Below are positions 19,057 to 28,863 of a stretch of 64,000 nucleotides of DNA, one piece after another. Under the pieces are notes generated by a model, which was given only the letters and a program-made list of their open reading frames with translations, was not told the DNA's origin and made no database searches. The DNA is from Olsenella profusa (GTDB lineage: Bacteria > Actinomycetota > Coriobacteriia > Coriobacteriales > Atopobiaceae): contig NZ_JACSNQ010000001.1 in assembly GCF_016900315.1 (NCBI RefSeq), positions 186,001 through 250,000 of the forward strand, read 5' to 3'. The number at the start of each line of letters is the position of its first letter. The first letter of the stretch is position 1. The translations under genes and the position numbers were made by a program.

Positions 19057-20549
19057 TGGGCGCCGGCTCAGCCCTCGTGGCCACGGCCCAGCTTCACGGC
19101 TCGGAGGCGTCCCTGGTGAGGGTCGAGGTGAGCACCTCGGGTGGAATACCGGGGCTCGACCTGGTGGGCATGCCGGACTCGGCCGTCCTCGAGGCGCGCT
19201 CCCGCGTGCGCTGCGCGCTGCGCTCCTCCGGGTTCACGCTGCCCCGGGCGCACGTGACGATCAACCTCGCGCCGGGGGGCGTGCGCAAGACGGGAACGGG
19301 GTTTGACCTGCCCATAGCCGTCGCCCTGCTCGTTGCGACGGGACAGCTGCCAGGCCGCGTTGCCGAGGGGAGGCTCTTCGTCGGCGAGCTGGCGCTCGAC
19401 GGGTCCGTGTGCCCCGTGCGCGGGGACGTGGCCTATGCGATGCTGGCGCGCTCAAGGGGGCTCGAGCTCGTCATAGCCTCCCAGAGCCCGCTTTCCGGGA
19501 GCTGGGCGGAAGGCACCTGCGGCCTTGATTCGCTCGTCGAGCTCAGAGAGGGCCTCGAGGCGCTTGGACCACCGCGGGGGACGGGGGAGGCCCTAACGTC
19601 GGCCGAGCGCGCGGACGTCGACTTCTCCGACGTGGTGGACCAGGAGCTCGCGAAGCGCGCGATGCTCATCGCCGCCGCCGGGCGTCACGGCATGCTCATG
19701 GTGGGGCCGCCCGGGGCGGGCAAGACCATGCTCGCACGTCGGCTGCCGACGATCCTTCCTCCCCTCACCGAGCAGGAGCAGGCCGAGGCCCTCGTCGTGC
19801 ACTCCGTCGCGGGTCAGCCCCTCGACTCCCTCCTGCGCGGCGAGCGGCCGTTTCGCGCCCCGCATCACTCGATATCGACGGGAGGGCTCGTGGGAGGCGG
19901 AAGGCCGGTCATCCCCGGGGAGATCTCCCTGGCGCACAAGGGCGTGCTCTTCCTCGACGAGCTTCCCGAGTTTGCCCGCAGCTCCCTGCAGGCGCTCAGG
20001 CAGCCGATGGAGGACCACGAGGTGAGGATCGTGCGCGTGGACGGGGTCTACGTCTTCCAGTGTGACTTTCAGCTCGTCGCCGCGGCCAACCCCTGCCCCT
20101 GCGGGCACCTCGGGGACCCCGGGCACGAGTGCACGTGCGCCCCGGCCAAGGTCGTCGCCTACCAGTCCCGCATAGGGGGGCCGCTCATGGACCGAATTGA
20201 CGTCGTGGTCGACGTCGCGCGCCCCGACACCTCGAAGGTCATCCAGGGGCAGGAGGGAATGGGCTCGCGGGAGATGGCGGCCCTGGTTGCCCGGGCGCGC
20301 GCGTTTGCCTCGTGGCGCGAGGAGCGCTCGGGGGACGAGGAGTCACGAGACCCGGTGCGGGCGGCCAACCTCGACGTCGCCGCGCAGGCGGCCTTCGAGA
20401 GGCTCGCGAGCGCCCTCGCGCTCGGGGGACGGGCGATCGTGAGGGTCGCACGCGTGGCGCGCACCATAGCCGACCTCGCCGAGCGCGAGCGCGTGTGCGA
20501 GGACGATGTCGTGGAGGCGCTCGGATTCCGCTCACGCATGACGGGATAG
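19056..20549 (+). CDS. comM: ComM / Mg-chelatase-like AAA+ ATPase
   Basis: ComM is a hexameric helicase that promotes branch migration during natural transformation. The 497-residue protein has the N-terminal ChlI-like domain (GGIPGLDLVGMPDSAV), the Walker A GPPGAGKTMLARRLP near residue 217, the Walker B LFLDELPEF, and the C-terminal lid with ANPCPCGHLGDP upstream of it. It is coupled to yraN upstream and lies nine bases before dprA. This pairing suggests retained or ancestral DNA-uptake capacity. Confidence 0.94.
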   Translation: MGAGSALVATAQLHGSEASLVRVEVSTSGGIPGLDLVGMPDSAVLEARSRVRCALRSSGFTLPRAHVTINLAPGGVRKTGTGFDLPIAVALLVATGQLPGRVAEGRLFVGELALDGSVCPVRGDVAYAMLARSRGLELVIASQSPLSGSWAEGTCGLDSLVELREGLEALGPPRGTGEALTSAERADVDFSDVVDQELAKRAMLIAAAGRHGMLMVGPPGAGKTMLARRLPTILPPLTEQEQAEALVVHSVAGQPLDSLLRGERPFRAPHHSISTGGLVGGGRPVIPGEISLAHKGVLFLDELPEFARSSLQALRQPMEDHEVRIVRVDGVYVFQCDFQLVAAANPCPCGHLGDPGHECTCAPAKVVAYQSRIGGPLMDRIDVVVDVARPDTSKVIQGQEGMGSREMAALVARARAFASWREERSGDEESRDPVRAANLDVAAQAAFERLASALALGGRAIVRVARVARTIADLAERERVCEDDVVEALGFRSRMTG

Positions 20550-20558
20550 GGGGCGGGC

Positions 20559-21455
20559 ATGGGACACGAGGGAACGGGGGCGCGGTGGGTCATCGAGCGC
20601 GGCTCCGAAGGCTGGCCGCCGGCACTTGAGGACCTCCCCTCGCCGCCCGGGCGCATATACGGCCTCGGCAACCCGGAGGCGCTGCTCGGGCCGGCCATCG
20701 CCGTCATCGGGGCCCGCCGGGCGACGCCCTACGGCCTCTCCGTGGCCGCCATGGCCGGGCGCGTGGGGGCGGAGTGCGGGGTGACCGTCATCTCCGGCGG
20801 CGCCATGGGATGCGACCACGCCGCCGGCGCGGCGGCGCTCGAGGCGGGCGGCGTCGGGGTCGTGGTCTCCGGCTGCGGCGCGGACGTCGTCTACCCCGAG
20901 TCCTCCCGAGACGTCTTCGAGGGTAGCGTCGAGACGGGCGGGGCGGTCGTCTCGCTTGAGCGATGGGGGGCTGGACCGCGGCGCTGGGCGTTCCCCAAGA
21001 GAAACGCGCTCATCGCCGCGCTCTCGGAGGTGCTTGTCGTCACCGAGGCGGGAGCCCGCTCCGGGACCATGTCGACCGCGGACGCCGCCGTCGAGCTTGG
21101 CAGGACGATCTACGCCGTTCCCGGCTCGATCTTCTCGCCGGAGTCCGCGGGCACCAACCGCCTCATTGCCGAGGGGGCGCGCATCATACCCGACGAGCAG
21201 TCTCTGGGGATGGCCATCGCGCTTGACTTCGGGTGCGCCCGCCTGGAGGGGCAGGCCGGGCACAGGAGGGGAGGGGCCGTCATGGCGGCGCTTCTCGCCT
21301 CGCCAACACGTCCCGACGAGCTTGCGGCGCGCCTAGGGGAGGACGTCCTCACCGTCATGCGCACCCTCACGGAGTACGAGGCCCGCGGAATGGCGCAGCG
21401 CCTGCCCGACGGGAGATACTCGCCCACGGAGTCCTACCTCTTGGGGCACAATTGA
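20559..21455 (+). CDS. dprA: DNA-processing protein DprA
   Basis: Loads RecA on incoming single-stranded DNA in transformation. The Rossmann-like core is clear: AVIGARRATPYG, ISGGAMGCDHAAG, VVVSGCGADVVYP, SLIAAL-type segment NALIAALSEVLVV and GTMSTADAAVELGR. The protein has 298 residues, lacking the longer N-terminal SAM domain of some members but keeping a short C-terminal winged-helix-like tail. The gene follows comM by nine bases. Confidence 0.93.
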   Translation: MGHEGTGARWVIERGSEGWPPALEDLPSPPGRIYGLGNPEALLGPAIAVIGARRATPYGLSVAAMAGRVGAECGVTVISGGAMGCDHAAGAAALEAGGVGVVVSGCGADVVYPESSRDVFEGSVETGGAVVSLERWGAGPRRWAFPKRNALIAALSEVLVVTEAGARSGTMSTADAAVELGRTIYAVPGSIFSPESAGTNRLIAEGARIIPDEQSLGMAIALDFGCARLEGQAGHRRGGAVMAALLASPTRPDELAARLGEDVLTVMRTLTEYEARGMAQRLPDGRYSPTESYLLGHN

Positions 21456-21506
21456 GGCCGGGACATCTGACGGCGCCCCCGGACGGGTGCCGGGAGGGAG
21501 CGTTGC

Positions 21507-22841
21507 ATGGAACGGGTCGTCACGGTCGTCGGAGCGGGGCTCGCGGGATGCGAGTGCGCGCTGCAGCTCGCACGTCGCGGGGTGAGGGTTCGCCTGGTGG
21601 AGCAGCGGCCCGCCCACAGCTCGCCGGCCCACCACACGGACGGCCTCGCCGAGCTCGTCTGCTCGAACTCCCTGAAGTCGACCAAGCCGGACACCGCGGC
21701 CGGCCTGCTCAAGCTGGAGCTCGACCGCATGGGCTGCGCGCTGCTGGAATGCGCGCGCGACTGCGCGGTCCCGGCCGGCGGCGCGCTCGCGGTTGATCGC
21801 GAGCGCTTCTCGGAGGAGGTGACGCGTCGCGTGGGGGACGAGCCGCTCATAGAGCTCGTCCGCGAGCGCGTTGACGATCTGCCCGAGGGCCCCGCCGTGA
21901 TCGCCGCGGGACCCCTCTGCGCAGACGATCTCTTCGGGGCCCTGAGCAGGGCGGTTGGTGGCGCCAACATGAGCTTCTTCGACGCGGCGGCGCCGATCGT
22001 GGACGCAGACTCGCTCGACCGCTCCGTCATCTTCGAGCAGTCCCGCTACGGCGCGCCCTCGACCGGCGACTACCTTAACTGCCCGATGGGCCACGAGGAG
22101 TACGACGCCTTCATGGAGGCCCTGCTCTCCGCGGAGCGCGTCATCGCGCGTGACTTCGAGCAGGCCGACCTCTTCTGTGCGTGCCAGCCCGTCGAGGAGG
22201 TCGGCCGCACCGGGCACGACTCCCTGCGCTTCGGCGCGCTCAAGCCCGTGGGGCTCACCGACCCCCGCACCGGGAGGCGGCCGTGGGCGGCGGTCCAGCT
22301 GCGCGCCGAGAACGCGGCCCGCACCGCCTACAACCTCGTGGGGTTCCAGACCAACCTCACCTGGCCCGAGCAGCGGCGCGTCTTCCGGATGATTCCGGGC
22401 CTCGAGCACGCGGAGTTCCTGCGCTACGGCGTGATGCACCGCAACAGCTTCGTGGACGCGCCGCACGCCCTTGGCCCGACCTTCGAGATTCCGGGGACGT
22501 CGGCGAGGCTGGCCGGGCAGATCACCGGTACGGAGGGCTACGTCGAGGCGATCGCCTCGGGGCTGCTCGCCGCGCTCAACACCTACTGCGAGCTCACGGG
22601 CCTCGAGGCGGTGAGGCTGCCGGCCACCGGGGCGCTCGGCTCGCTCGTCGCCTATGCGACCGATCCCGCCACGACGGGCTACCAGCCCATGCACGTCAAC
22701 TTCGGTCTCGTGCCGCCGCTTGCGGACGCCCCGCGCAACAAGGCGGAGAAGCGCGCCGCGCTCGCCCGGCGGGCGCTTCGGGACCTCGACGCCTACCTCG
22801 AGGCCCGTCCCGAGCTCCTTGCCCCGCGGGCGGGGGAGTAA
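21507..22841 (+). CDS. trmFO: tRNA (uracil-54-C5)-methyltransferase, folate-dependent
   Basis: FAD enzyme that methylates U54 of tRNA using methylenetetrahydrofolate. It begins with the dinucleotide-binding motif VVGAGLAGCECALQLARRG and continues LAELVCSNSLKS, then AGQITGTEGYVEA and MHVNFGLVPPL, all typical. The 444-residue length is normal. TrmFO commonly stands beside topA, dprA and xerC in Gram-positive genomes; here topA is missing from the run. Confidence 0.96.
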   Translation: MERVVTVVGAGLAGCECALQLARRGVRVRLVEQRPAHSSPAHHTDGLAELVCSNSLKSTKPDTAAGLLKLELDRMGCALLECARDCAVPAGGALAVDRERFSEEVTRRVGDEPLIELVRERVDDLPEGPAVIAAGPLCADDLFGALSRAVGGANMSFFDAAAPIVDADSLDRSVIFEQSRYGAPSTGDYLNCPMGHEEYDAFMEALLSAERVIARDFEQADLFCACQPVEEVGRTGHDSLRFGALKPVGLTDPRTGRRPWAAVQLRAENAARTAYNLVGFQTNLTWPEQRRVFRMIPGLEHAEFLRYGVMHRNSFVDAPHALGPTFEIPGTSARLAGQITGTEGYVEAIASGLLAALNTYCELTGLEAVRLPATGALGSLVAYATDPATTGYQPMHVNFGLVPPLADAPRNKAEKRAALARRALRDLDAYLEARPELLAPRAGE

Positions 22842-22842
22842 C

Positions 22843-23790
22843 GTGGGGTCGGAGCCGGGCGCCTCCACGGACGGGAGGGACCCACTGGCCGCGGCCGTGG
22901 ACGGCTACTGCCGCCACCTCTCGTCGGTTCGAGGGCTCTCCGAGAACACCGTGCGCGCCTACCGCAGCGACCTTCTCGCATATGCGGCGTGGGCCCGACG
23001 CACGGGGGTGAACGCGCTCGCGGTCACGCACGCCGAGTTCAGGCGCTACCTTGCCGAGCTGACGCGGGCCGGGTACTCCGCTCGCACCCGCGCGAGGCAC
23101 CTCTCGGCCCTGAGGGGCCTCTACCGCTGGATGGAGCGGGAGGGAGTCTGCGGCGCGGGCGTCGTCGACGCGCTCGCGAGCCCCAGGCTCTCTCGGACCC
23201 TGCCGCGCACCATGTCCGACGCGGACGTCGTCGCGCTTCTCTCCACCTGTGACGCCGCGACGCCCGTCGGCGTGCGGGACCGCGCCTTCCTCGAGCTGCT
23301 CTACGCCTCGGGCGCGCGCGTCTCCGAGGTCTCCGGGCTCGACGTGGGCGACGTGGACCTGGCGGGGGCCCGGGTGAGCCTCTTCGGCAAGGGGTCCAAG
23401 GAGCGCGTCGTGCCCCTCTACGAGACGGCCCTCTCCTGGGTCCGCCGCTACCTCGAGGAGGCACGGCCCCGGCTCGTGCGTCCCGGCGGGACGGGGGGGC
23501 GGGCGCTGCTGCTCTCCACGCGTGGCAACCGGATGAGCGCGGACGCGCTCAGGACCTGCTTCGAGCGCCACGTCGCCGCCGCCGGGCTCGACGCCTCGCT
23601 CACCCCGCACGCGATGCGCCACACCTTCGCCACCGAGCTTCTCGACGGCGGCGCCGACCTTCGCAGCGTGCAGGAGCTCCTTGGGCACGAGAGCCTCTCC
23701 ACCACCCAAATCTACACGCACCTCTCCGTGGAGCGCCTGCGTGACGCCGCGCGCTCGGCGCACCCCCGCGGCAGGGCCGCCTCGTCATGA
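22843..23790 (+). CDS. xerC: Tyrosine recombinase XerC/XerD
   Basis: Site-specific recombinase for dimer resolution. The N-terminal SAM-like domain includes RGLSENTVRAYRSDLLA. The catalytic residues are seen in LLYASGARVSEVSGL (Arg), HAMRHTFATELLD (His-x-x-Arg), LLGHESLSTTQIYTH (His and Tyr). The 315 residues begin at a GTG one base after the trmFO stop, preceded by GGGGGAG. Position after dprA-trmFO and full catalytic set favour the housekeeping enzyme over an integrase; C versus D cannot be separated here. Confidence 0.88.
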   Translation: MGSEPGASTDGRDPLAAAVDGYCRHLSSVRGLSENTVRAYRSDLLAYAAWARRTGVNALAVTHAEFRRYLAELTRAGYSARTRARHLSALRGLYRWMEREGVCGAGVVDALASPRLSRTLPRTMSDADVVALLSTCDAATPVGVRDRAFLELLYASGARVSEVSGLDVGDVDLAGARVSLFGKGSKERVVPLYETALSWVRRYLEEARPRLVRPGGTGGRALLLSTRGNRMSADALRTCFERHVAAAGLDASLTPHAMRHTFATELLDGGADLRSVQELLGHESLSTTQIYTHLSVERLRDAARSAHPRGRAASS

Positions 23791-23808
23791 AAACCCCAGC
23801 TTTGAGGC

Positions 23809-23995
23809 TCGACAGGGGGTCTTGGAGCCGGTATACTAGCAAACCGTTGTGCATACGCACGGCATGTCGCGTTACCACGCGGCACCATCACACACGCGTG
23901 ACGACCCGCCCGCCGTGGTGCCCCAGGCTCAAGCCAGGCCTTGGGTGGCGAAGCGGGGATGACCTCACGCGGAGGACCAACCACAGGAGGTTACC
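23809..23995 (+). promoter_or_regulatory. rpsB promoter and long leader
   Basis: TCGACA (23809-23814), 17 bases, then TATACT (23832-23837). About 150 bases of leader follow before rpsB, with several self-complementary stretches: CGCGT/ACGCG near 23870, and CCCCAGGC with GCCTTGGG near 23920-23948. A structured leader is common before ribosomal protein genes and could bind S2 for feedback control; that role is inferred. Confidence 0.5.
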
Positions 23996-24769
23996 ATGGC
24001 TAAGATCACCATCCAGACCCTGCTCGACGCCGGCTGCCACTACGGCCACCAGACGCGTCGCTGGAACCCGAAGATGAAGTCCTACATCTTCGGCGAGCGC
24101 AACGGCATCTACATCCTCGACCTCAAGCAGACCATGATCGGCGCCGACCGTGCCTACACTTTCCTCAAGGAGACCGCGGCCAAGGGCGGCACCATCCTGT
24201 TCGTGGGCACCAAGAAGCAGGCGCAGGAGGCCATCAAGACCCAGGCCGAGCGCTGCGGCATGCCCTACATCAACCAGCGCTGGCTCGGCGGCATGCTCAC
24301 CAACTTCGTGACCATCCGCACCCGCATCAACCGCATGGAGGAGCTCGAGGCCATGGTCGAGGACGGCCGCATGGCGCTGCTCCCCAAGAAGGAGCAGGCC
24401 GTCCTGAGCAAGGAGCTCGCCAAGCTCCAGCTCAACCTCGGCGGCGCCCGCACCATGACCGCCCTTCCGCAGGCCATCTTCGTGGTTGACACCAAGCGCG
24501 AGGAGATCGCCGTGCGCGAGGCCAACCGCCTGCACGTCCCCGTGGTCGGCCTGCTTGACACCAACTCCGACCCCGACGTGGTCGACTACGGCGTGCCCGC
24601 CAACGACGACGCCATCCGCTCCGTCTCGCTGATGTGCGAGCTCGCCGCCGACGCCATCCTCGCCGGCTCCGGCAAGGAGCAGATCACGGCCGAGGAGATG
24701 GCCGCCGGCACCACCGAGCCCGTCGTCGAGGCCCCCGCTGCCGAGGCCGAGGCCCCTGCCGCCGAGTAA
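23996..24769 (+). CDS. rpsB: 30S ribosomal protein uS2
   Basis: Small-subunit ribosomal protein. The 257 residues include [19 protein letters not shown] at the start, [10 protein letters not shown] and [19 protein letters not shown]. The last 30 residues are an acidic, Ala/Glu/Pro-rich tail. AGGAGG lies just before the ATG. The order rpsB-tsf-pyrH-frr is conserved across bacteria. Confidence 0.97.
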   Translation: MAKITIQTLLDAGCHYGHQTRRWNPKMKSYIFGERNGIYILDLKQTMIGADRAYTFLKETAAKGGTILFVGTKKQAQEAIKTQAERCGMPYINQRWLGGMLTNFVTIRTRINRMEELEAMVEDGRMALLPKKEQAVLSKELAKLQLNLGGARTMTALPQAIFVVDTKREEIAVREANRLHVPVVGLLDTNSDPDVVDYGVPANDDAIRSVSLMCELAADAILAGSGKEQITAEEMAAGTTEPVVEAPAAEAEAPAAE

Positions 24770-24812
24770 CGCCCGTATCGCACACCTCACAGCAAAAGGA
24801 AAAGAGGACAAC

Positions 24813-25685
24813 ATGGCTCAGGTTACCGCCGCTCTCGTCAAGCAGCTCCGCGAGATGACCGACTCCCCGATGATGGAGTGCAAGAAGGCCCTCGTCGAGG
24901 CTGACGGCGACATCGAGAAGGCCGTCGACATCCTTCGCACCATGGGCGTCGCCAAGGCCGTCAAGCGCGCCGGCCGCGACACCAACGAGGGCACCATCGC
25001 CACCTACGTCTCCGAGGACGGCAAGACGGGCGCCATCCTCGAGCTCACCTGCGAGACCGACTTCGTGGGCACCAACCCCAAGTTCACCGGCTTCGCTCTC
25101 GAGCTCGCCAAGGTCGTCGCCGAGAGCGACCCGGCCGACGTCGACGCCCTCAAGGCCTGCGCGATGGGCGAGTCCACCGTCGAGGCCGAGCTCACCGAGA
25201 TGATTCACGTCATCGGCGAGAACATGAAGATCGCCCGCTTCCAGCGCGTCACCGCCGCTGACGGCGCCCTTGGCAGCTACGTCCACCTCGGCGGCAAGCT
25301 CGCCGACATCGTGACCTTCAAGCTCGGCAAGGCCGAGACCGCCGCCTCCGACGAGTTCAAGACCTTCGCGCACGACGTCGCCATGCAGGTCGCCGCCGCC
25401 GCGCCCGTGGCCGCCCGCCGCGACGACGTCCCCGCCGACGTCGTCGAGCACGAGCTCTCCATCTACAAGGCCCAGGCTGCCGAGTCCGGCAAGCCGGAGG
25501 CCATCCAGGAGAAGATGGCCCAGGGCCGTCTCGAGAAGTACTTCAAGGAGAGCGTCCTCACCGAGCAGGAGTTCGTCAAGGACGGCTCCCTCACCATCGG
25601 CCAGCTCGCCCAGAAGGTGGGCAAGTCCCTCGGTGACGACATCGAGGTCATGAGCTTCGTCCGCTACGCCTTCGGCGAGGAGTAG
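24813..25685 (+). CDS. tsf: Elongation factor Ts
   Basis: Nucleotide exchange factor for EF-Tu. The N-terminal UBA-like domain has [19 protein letters not shown], and the [10 protein letters not shown] stretch is the EF-Tu contact core. The 290-residue length is normal. The gene lies 43 bases after rpsB with AAAAGAGGA upstream, and is followed by a strong hairpin. Confidence 0.97.
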   Translation: MAQVTAALVKQLREMTDSPMMECKKALVEADGDIEKAVDILRTMGVAKAVKRAGRDTNEGTIATYVSEDGKTGAILELTCETDFVGTNPKFTGFALELAKVVAESDPADVDALKACAMGESTVEAELTEMIHVIGENMKIARFQRVTAADGALGSYVHLGGKLADIVTFKLGKAETAASDEFKTFAHDVAMQVAAAAPVAARRDDVPADVVEHELSIYKAQAAESGKPEAIQEKMAQGRLEKYFKESVLTEQEFVKDGSLTIGQLAQKVGKSLGDDIEVMSFVRYAFGEE

Positions 25686-25707
25686 GCTCACATCGCAGCT
25701 CTTGCGC

Positions 25708-25735
25708 GGGGCCGGCGACGTCTGTCGCCGGCCCC
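25708..25735 (+). terminator. GC-rich hairpin after tsf
   Basis: GGGGCCGGCGAC (25708-25719) pairs perfectly with GTCGCCGGCCCC (25724-25735), 12 bp. It is followed by GTTCGTGTG, not a true T-run, so it may terminate weakly or act as an mRNA end stabiliser. Confidence 0.6.
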
Positions 25736-25791
25736 GTTCGTGTGCAGACCGGGGGCGCTCGGCCGAGCCGGGGAGGCAGGCGGGCACGCTC

Positions 25792-25800
25792 TGCTAGAAT
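25792..25800 (+). promoter_or_regulatory. Candidate extended -10 for pyrH
   Basis: TGC followed by TAGAAT (25795-25800), about 59 bases before pyrH and after the tsf hairpin. No convincing -35 is seen. Confidence 0.35.
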
Positions 25801-25858
25801 CACGTGGACGGAAACGGGGCCCTGCGCCCCAGGACACATTGACGGAGTGGAGGTCGGC

Positions 25859-26581
25859 TTGTCTGACATCAAGTACAAGCGCGTGCTGCTCAAGCTCTCG
25901 GGCGAGGCCCTCATGGGCGAGCAGTCCTACGGAATCGACCCGGCGGTGCCCCAGCGCCTCGCCGAGGAGATCAAGCCCGTCTGGGACGCGGGGGTCCAGG
26001 TTGCCATCGTTGTGGGCGGCGGCAACATCTTCCGCGGCCTCTCCGGCGCCGCGGCCGGCATGGACCGCGCCCAGGGCGACAACATGGGCATGCTCGCCAC
26101 CGTCATCAACTCCCTCTCCCTGCAGGACTGCTTCGAGCGCAACGGCATGGACTGCCGCGTCATGAGCGCCATCGAGATGCGTCAGATCGCCGAGCCCTAC
26201 ATCAGGCGCCGAGCGATCCGCCACCTTGAGAAGGGTCGCATCACCATCTACGCCGCCGGCACCGGCAACCCCTACTTCACCACCGACACGGCCGCCGCCC
26301 TGCGCGCCTGCGAGATCAACGCCGAGGTCCTCATGAAGGCCACCAACGTCGACGGCATCTACGATGCGGACCCGCGCACCAACCCGGGCGCCACGCGCTT
26401 CGAGACGATCTCCTACCGCGAGGTGCTGAACCGAGACCTCAAGGTCATGGACGCCACGGCAACTGCGCTGTGCCATGACAACAAGATGCCCATCATGGTT
26501 TTCGACATCAAGCAGCCCGGCGTCTTCATGGCCGCCGTGCGCGGGGAGCACGTCGGAACCACCGTCGTCGAGGAGGACTAA
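25859..26581 (+). CDS. pyrH: UMP kinase
   Basis: Phosphorylates UMP to UDP. The amino-acid-kinase fold is clear in [42 protein letters not shown] and [16 protein letters not shown]. The start is taken as TTG at 25859 because GGAGTGGAGG ends six bases before it and the resulting 240 residues match the family length; the frame is open further upstream without a site. Two bases separate it from frr. Confidence 0.95.
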   Translation: MSDIKYKRVLLKLSGEALMGEQSYGIDPAVPQRLAEEIKPVWDAGVQVAIVVGGGNIFRGLSGAAAGMDRAQGDNMGMLATVINSLSLQDCFERNGMDCRVMSAIEMRQIAEPYIRRRAIRHLEKGRITIYAAGTGNPYFTTDTAAALRACEINAEVLMKATNVDGIYDADPRTNPGATRFETISYREVLNRDLKVMDATATALCHDNKMPIMVFDIKQPGVFMAAVRGEHVGTTVVEED

Positions 26582-26583
26582 GC

Positions 26584-27129
26584 ATGAGCGTGCACACCGA
26601 AAAGGCCCAGAAGTCCATGGAGAAGTGCGTCGACGCCCTGAAGAACAACTTCGCCCGCGTGCGCACCGGCCGCGCCAACCCGCATATCCTCGACGCCATC
26701 AAGGTCGACTACTACGGCCAGCCCACCCCTGTCACCCAGCTTGCCGGCGTCAAGGTCCCCGAGGCCTCGATGCTCGTGGTGGAGCCGTGGGACAAGACCT
26801 CCCTCAAGGCCATCGAGAAGGCCATCGAGAGCTCCGACCTCGGCATCACCCCCTCCAACGACGGCGTCTGCATCCGCCTGCCGTTCCCCAAGCCCACCGA
26901 GGAGCGCCGCCGCGAGCTGGCCAAGGAGTGCAGCCAGATGGCCGAGGAGGCCCGCGTGGCCATCCGCAACGTCCGGCGCGACGCCAACGGTCGCATCGAG
27001 CGCGACGAGGAGCTGCCCGAGGACGAGCAGGCCCGCGAGAAGAAGGCCATCCAGAAGCTGACCGACTCCTTCGTCGCCAAGGTCGACGAGCTGCTCAAGA
27101 CCAAGACCGCGGAGGTCATGGAAATCTAA
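26584..27129 (+). CDS. frr: Ribosome recycling factor
   Basis: Splits the post-termination ribosome together with EF-G. The 181 residues contain NFARVRTGRANPHILD, YYGQPTPVTQLA and IRNVRRDANGRIE, all standard. It follows pyrH directly and is one base from uppS, as in most bacteria. Confidence 0.97.
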   Translation: MSVHTEKAQKSMEKCVDALKNNFARVRTGRANPHILDAIKVDYYGQPTPVTQLAGVKVPEASMLVVEPWDKTSLKAIEKAIESSDLGITPSNDGVCIRLPFPKPTEERRRELAKECSQMAEEARVAIRNVRRDANGRIERDEELPEDEQAREKKAIQKLTDSFVAKVDELLKTKTAEVMEI

Positions 27130-27130
27130 C

Positions 27131-27916
27131 ATGCGAAGAGACGAAGAGAAGCTCCGGGAGTACTACGCCGACGCACCCGACGATATCAGCCTCGACGCGG
27201 TCGACCTCGACCGCGTCCCCTCGCACGTCTCCATCATCATGGACGGCAACGGTCGCTGGGCCACCGCGCGCGGGCTCGACCGCTCGCGCGGTCACGTCGC
27301 CGGGGTCGACGCGCTGCGCGAGGCCGTGACCACGAGCGTGCGGCTTGGCCTCGACGTGCTCTCGGTCTACGCGTTCTCCACGGAGAACTGGCGCCGCCCG
27401 CGCCGCGAGGTAGAGCTGCTCATGCACCTGTTCGCCACCACGCTCGTCAACGAGCTTCCGCTCTTCCATCAGGAGAACGTGCGCCTGCGCTTCCTCGGCG
27501 ACATCGACGCCTTGCCCGCCCGGACGCGCAAGGTGTTCCAGCAGGGCCTTGCCGAGACGGCCGACCACACCGGAATGACGTTCGCGCTGGCGGTCAACTA
27601 CGGCGCCCGCGCGGAGATCGCCCGTGCGGCCCGGACGCTCGCCGAGCGCGTCGCCTCCGGGCAGATGGCGCCCGCGGACGTCACCGAGGACGCCCTCGCC
27701 GGCTGCCTCTACACCGCCGGCCTGCCTGACCCCGACCTGCTCATCCGCACCTCGGGCGAGCTCAGGCTCTCCAACTACCTGCTCTGGCAGCTCGCCTACA
27801 CCGAGTTCTACGTGACCGACACCCTCTGGCCGGACTTCTCGCGCTGGGACTTCCTTCGTGCGGTGGCGGCCTTCCAGCACCGCTCGCGCCGCTTCGGGGG
27901 AGTGGCCTCATCGTGA
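27131..27916 (+). CDS. uppS: Isoprenyl (undecaprenyl) diphosphate synthase
   Basis: Cis-prenyltransferase making the C55 lipid carrier for peptidoglycan and other wall polymers. The catalytic motif IIMDGNGRWATARG lies near residue 36, and LYAFSTENW-type SVYAFSTENWRRP and RTSGELRLSNYLLWQLAY follow. The 261-residue length is normal. The stop overlaps the cdsA start (GTGA). Product chain length is inferred from context. Confidence 0.95.
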   Translation: MRRDEEKLREYYADAPDDISLDAVDLDRVPSHVSIIMDGNGRWATARGLDRSRGHVAGVDALREAVTTSVRLGLDVLSVYAFSTENWRRPRREVELLMHLFATTLVNELPLFHQENVRLRFLGDIDALPARTRKVFQQGLAETADHTGMTFALAVNYGARAEIARAARTLAERVASGQMAPADVTEDALAGCLYTAGLPDPDLLIRTSGELRLSNYLLWQLAYTEFYVTDTLWPDFSRWDFLRAVAAFQHRSRRFGGVASS

Positions 27917-28863
27917 CGGCCGGCAGGGGCGAGAAGAACGACGCGCCGCGCGGCGCGGGCCTCGACCGCCAGATCGCGCGCCTCGAGGACCGACGCGCCT
28001 CCAAGGAGGACGCGCGCGCCGCGGGCGACCTGAAGGGCCAGCGCGCCCGCAGCTCGGCCGAGCGCCTGCTGACGAGGAGCACCTCGGGCGCCATCTACGC
28101 CGTGGTCACGCTTGCGTGCGCGCTGCTCGGCCCCATTCCCACGATGGCGCTCATTGCCGCGGAGGCGTGGCTGTGCTGCTCGGAGTTCTTCCGCATCTGC
28201 CGCATGGCCGGCCGCATGCCCAACGAGACGATCGGCCTGGCCGCGGCGCTGCTCTTCCCGGTGGCCGCCTACGCCAACGGCCTTCTCGCCCTGACGCTCG
28301 TCATCTTCGTGCTGCTCATGGCCTGTGCCTGCTGGTTCGTGTTCGCGCCGCGCGCGAGCGTGGCAGACGTGGCCGTGACGGCGTTCGGGCCGCTCTACAC
28401 GTCGCTCGCGTTCTCGAGCATCGTACTCGTCCGCATGTGGGACCACGGTCTTCAGGGCGGGCTGCTCGCCCTCGGCGTCATGATCTCCATCTGGGGCAAC
28501 GACGCGATGGCCTACTTCGTGGGGTCCGCGATCGGCGCCCACAAGCTCGCGCCGCGCATCTCTCCCAACAAGAGCGTCGAGGGCTTCGTCGGCGGCATCG
28601 TCGGCTCCGTCATCATCTGGGCCCTGCTCGGCGCCTTCGTGGTCCCGCAGCTCGGCATCGAGCTCGCGGTCGTCTGCGGGCTGGTCGTGGGAATCGCCGC
28701 GGTCATCGGCGACCTCTTCGAGTCGCGCCTCAAGCGCGGCGTGGGGGTCAAGGACTCGGGCAACCTCATCCCCGGTCACGGCGGCCTGCTCGACCGCAGC
28801 GACTCGATGCTCTTTGGCGGCATGGCCGCCTTCTTCCTTCTGCACTTTGGAGGCATCCTGTGA
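27913..28863 (+). CDS. cdsA: Phosphatidate cytidylyltransferase
   Basis: Makes CDP-diacylglycerol, precursor of membrane phospholipids. The integral membrane protein has 316 residues with about seven to eight hydrophobic segments, and the family signature RLKRGVGVKDSGNLIPGHGG followed by LDRSDSML. SPNKSVEGFVGG precedes it. The first 60 residues are hydrophilic, charged and variable, longer than usual; their DNA includes one copy of the 12-mer GGCGAGAAGAAC (27928-27939). GTG start on the uppS stop. Confidence 0.94.
   Translation: MTAGRGEKNDAPRGAGLDRQIARLEDRRASKEDARAAGDLKGQRARSSAERLLTRSTSGAIYAVVTLACALLGPIPTMALIAAEAWLCCSEFFRICRMAGRMPNETIGLAAALLFPVAAYANGLLALTLVIFVLLMACACWFVFAPRASVADVAVTAFGPLYTSLAFSSIVLVRMWDHGLQGGLLALGVMISIWGNDAMAYFVGSAIGAHKLAPRISPNKSVEGFVGGIVGSVIIWALLGAFVVPQLGIELAVVCGLVVGIAAVIGDLFESRLKRGVGVKDSGNLIPGHGGLLDRSDSMLFGGMAAFFLLHFGGIL

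Noticed and set aside
22843-23790. Phage or element integrase
   Set aside because: Although a tyrosine recombinase, it lies in the conserved dprA-trmFO-xer order with no attachment-site repeats or phage genes nearby.
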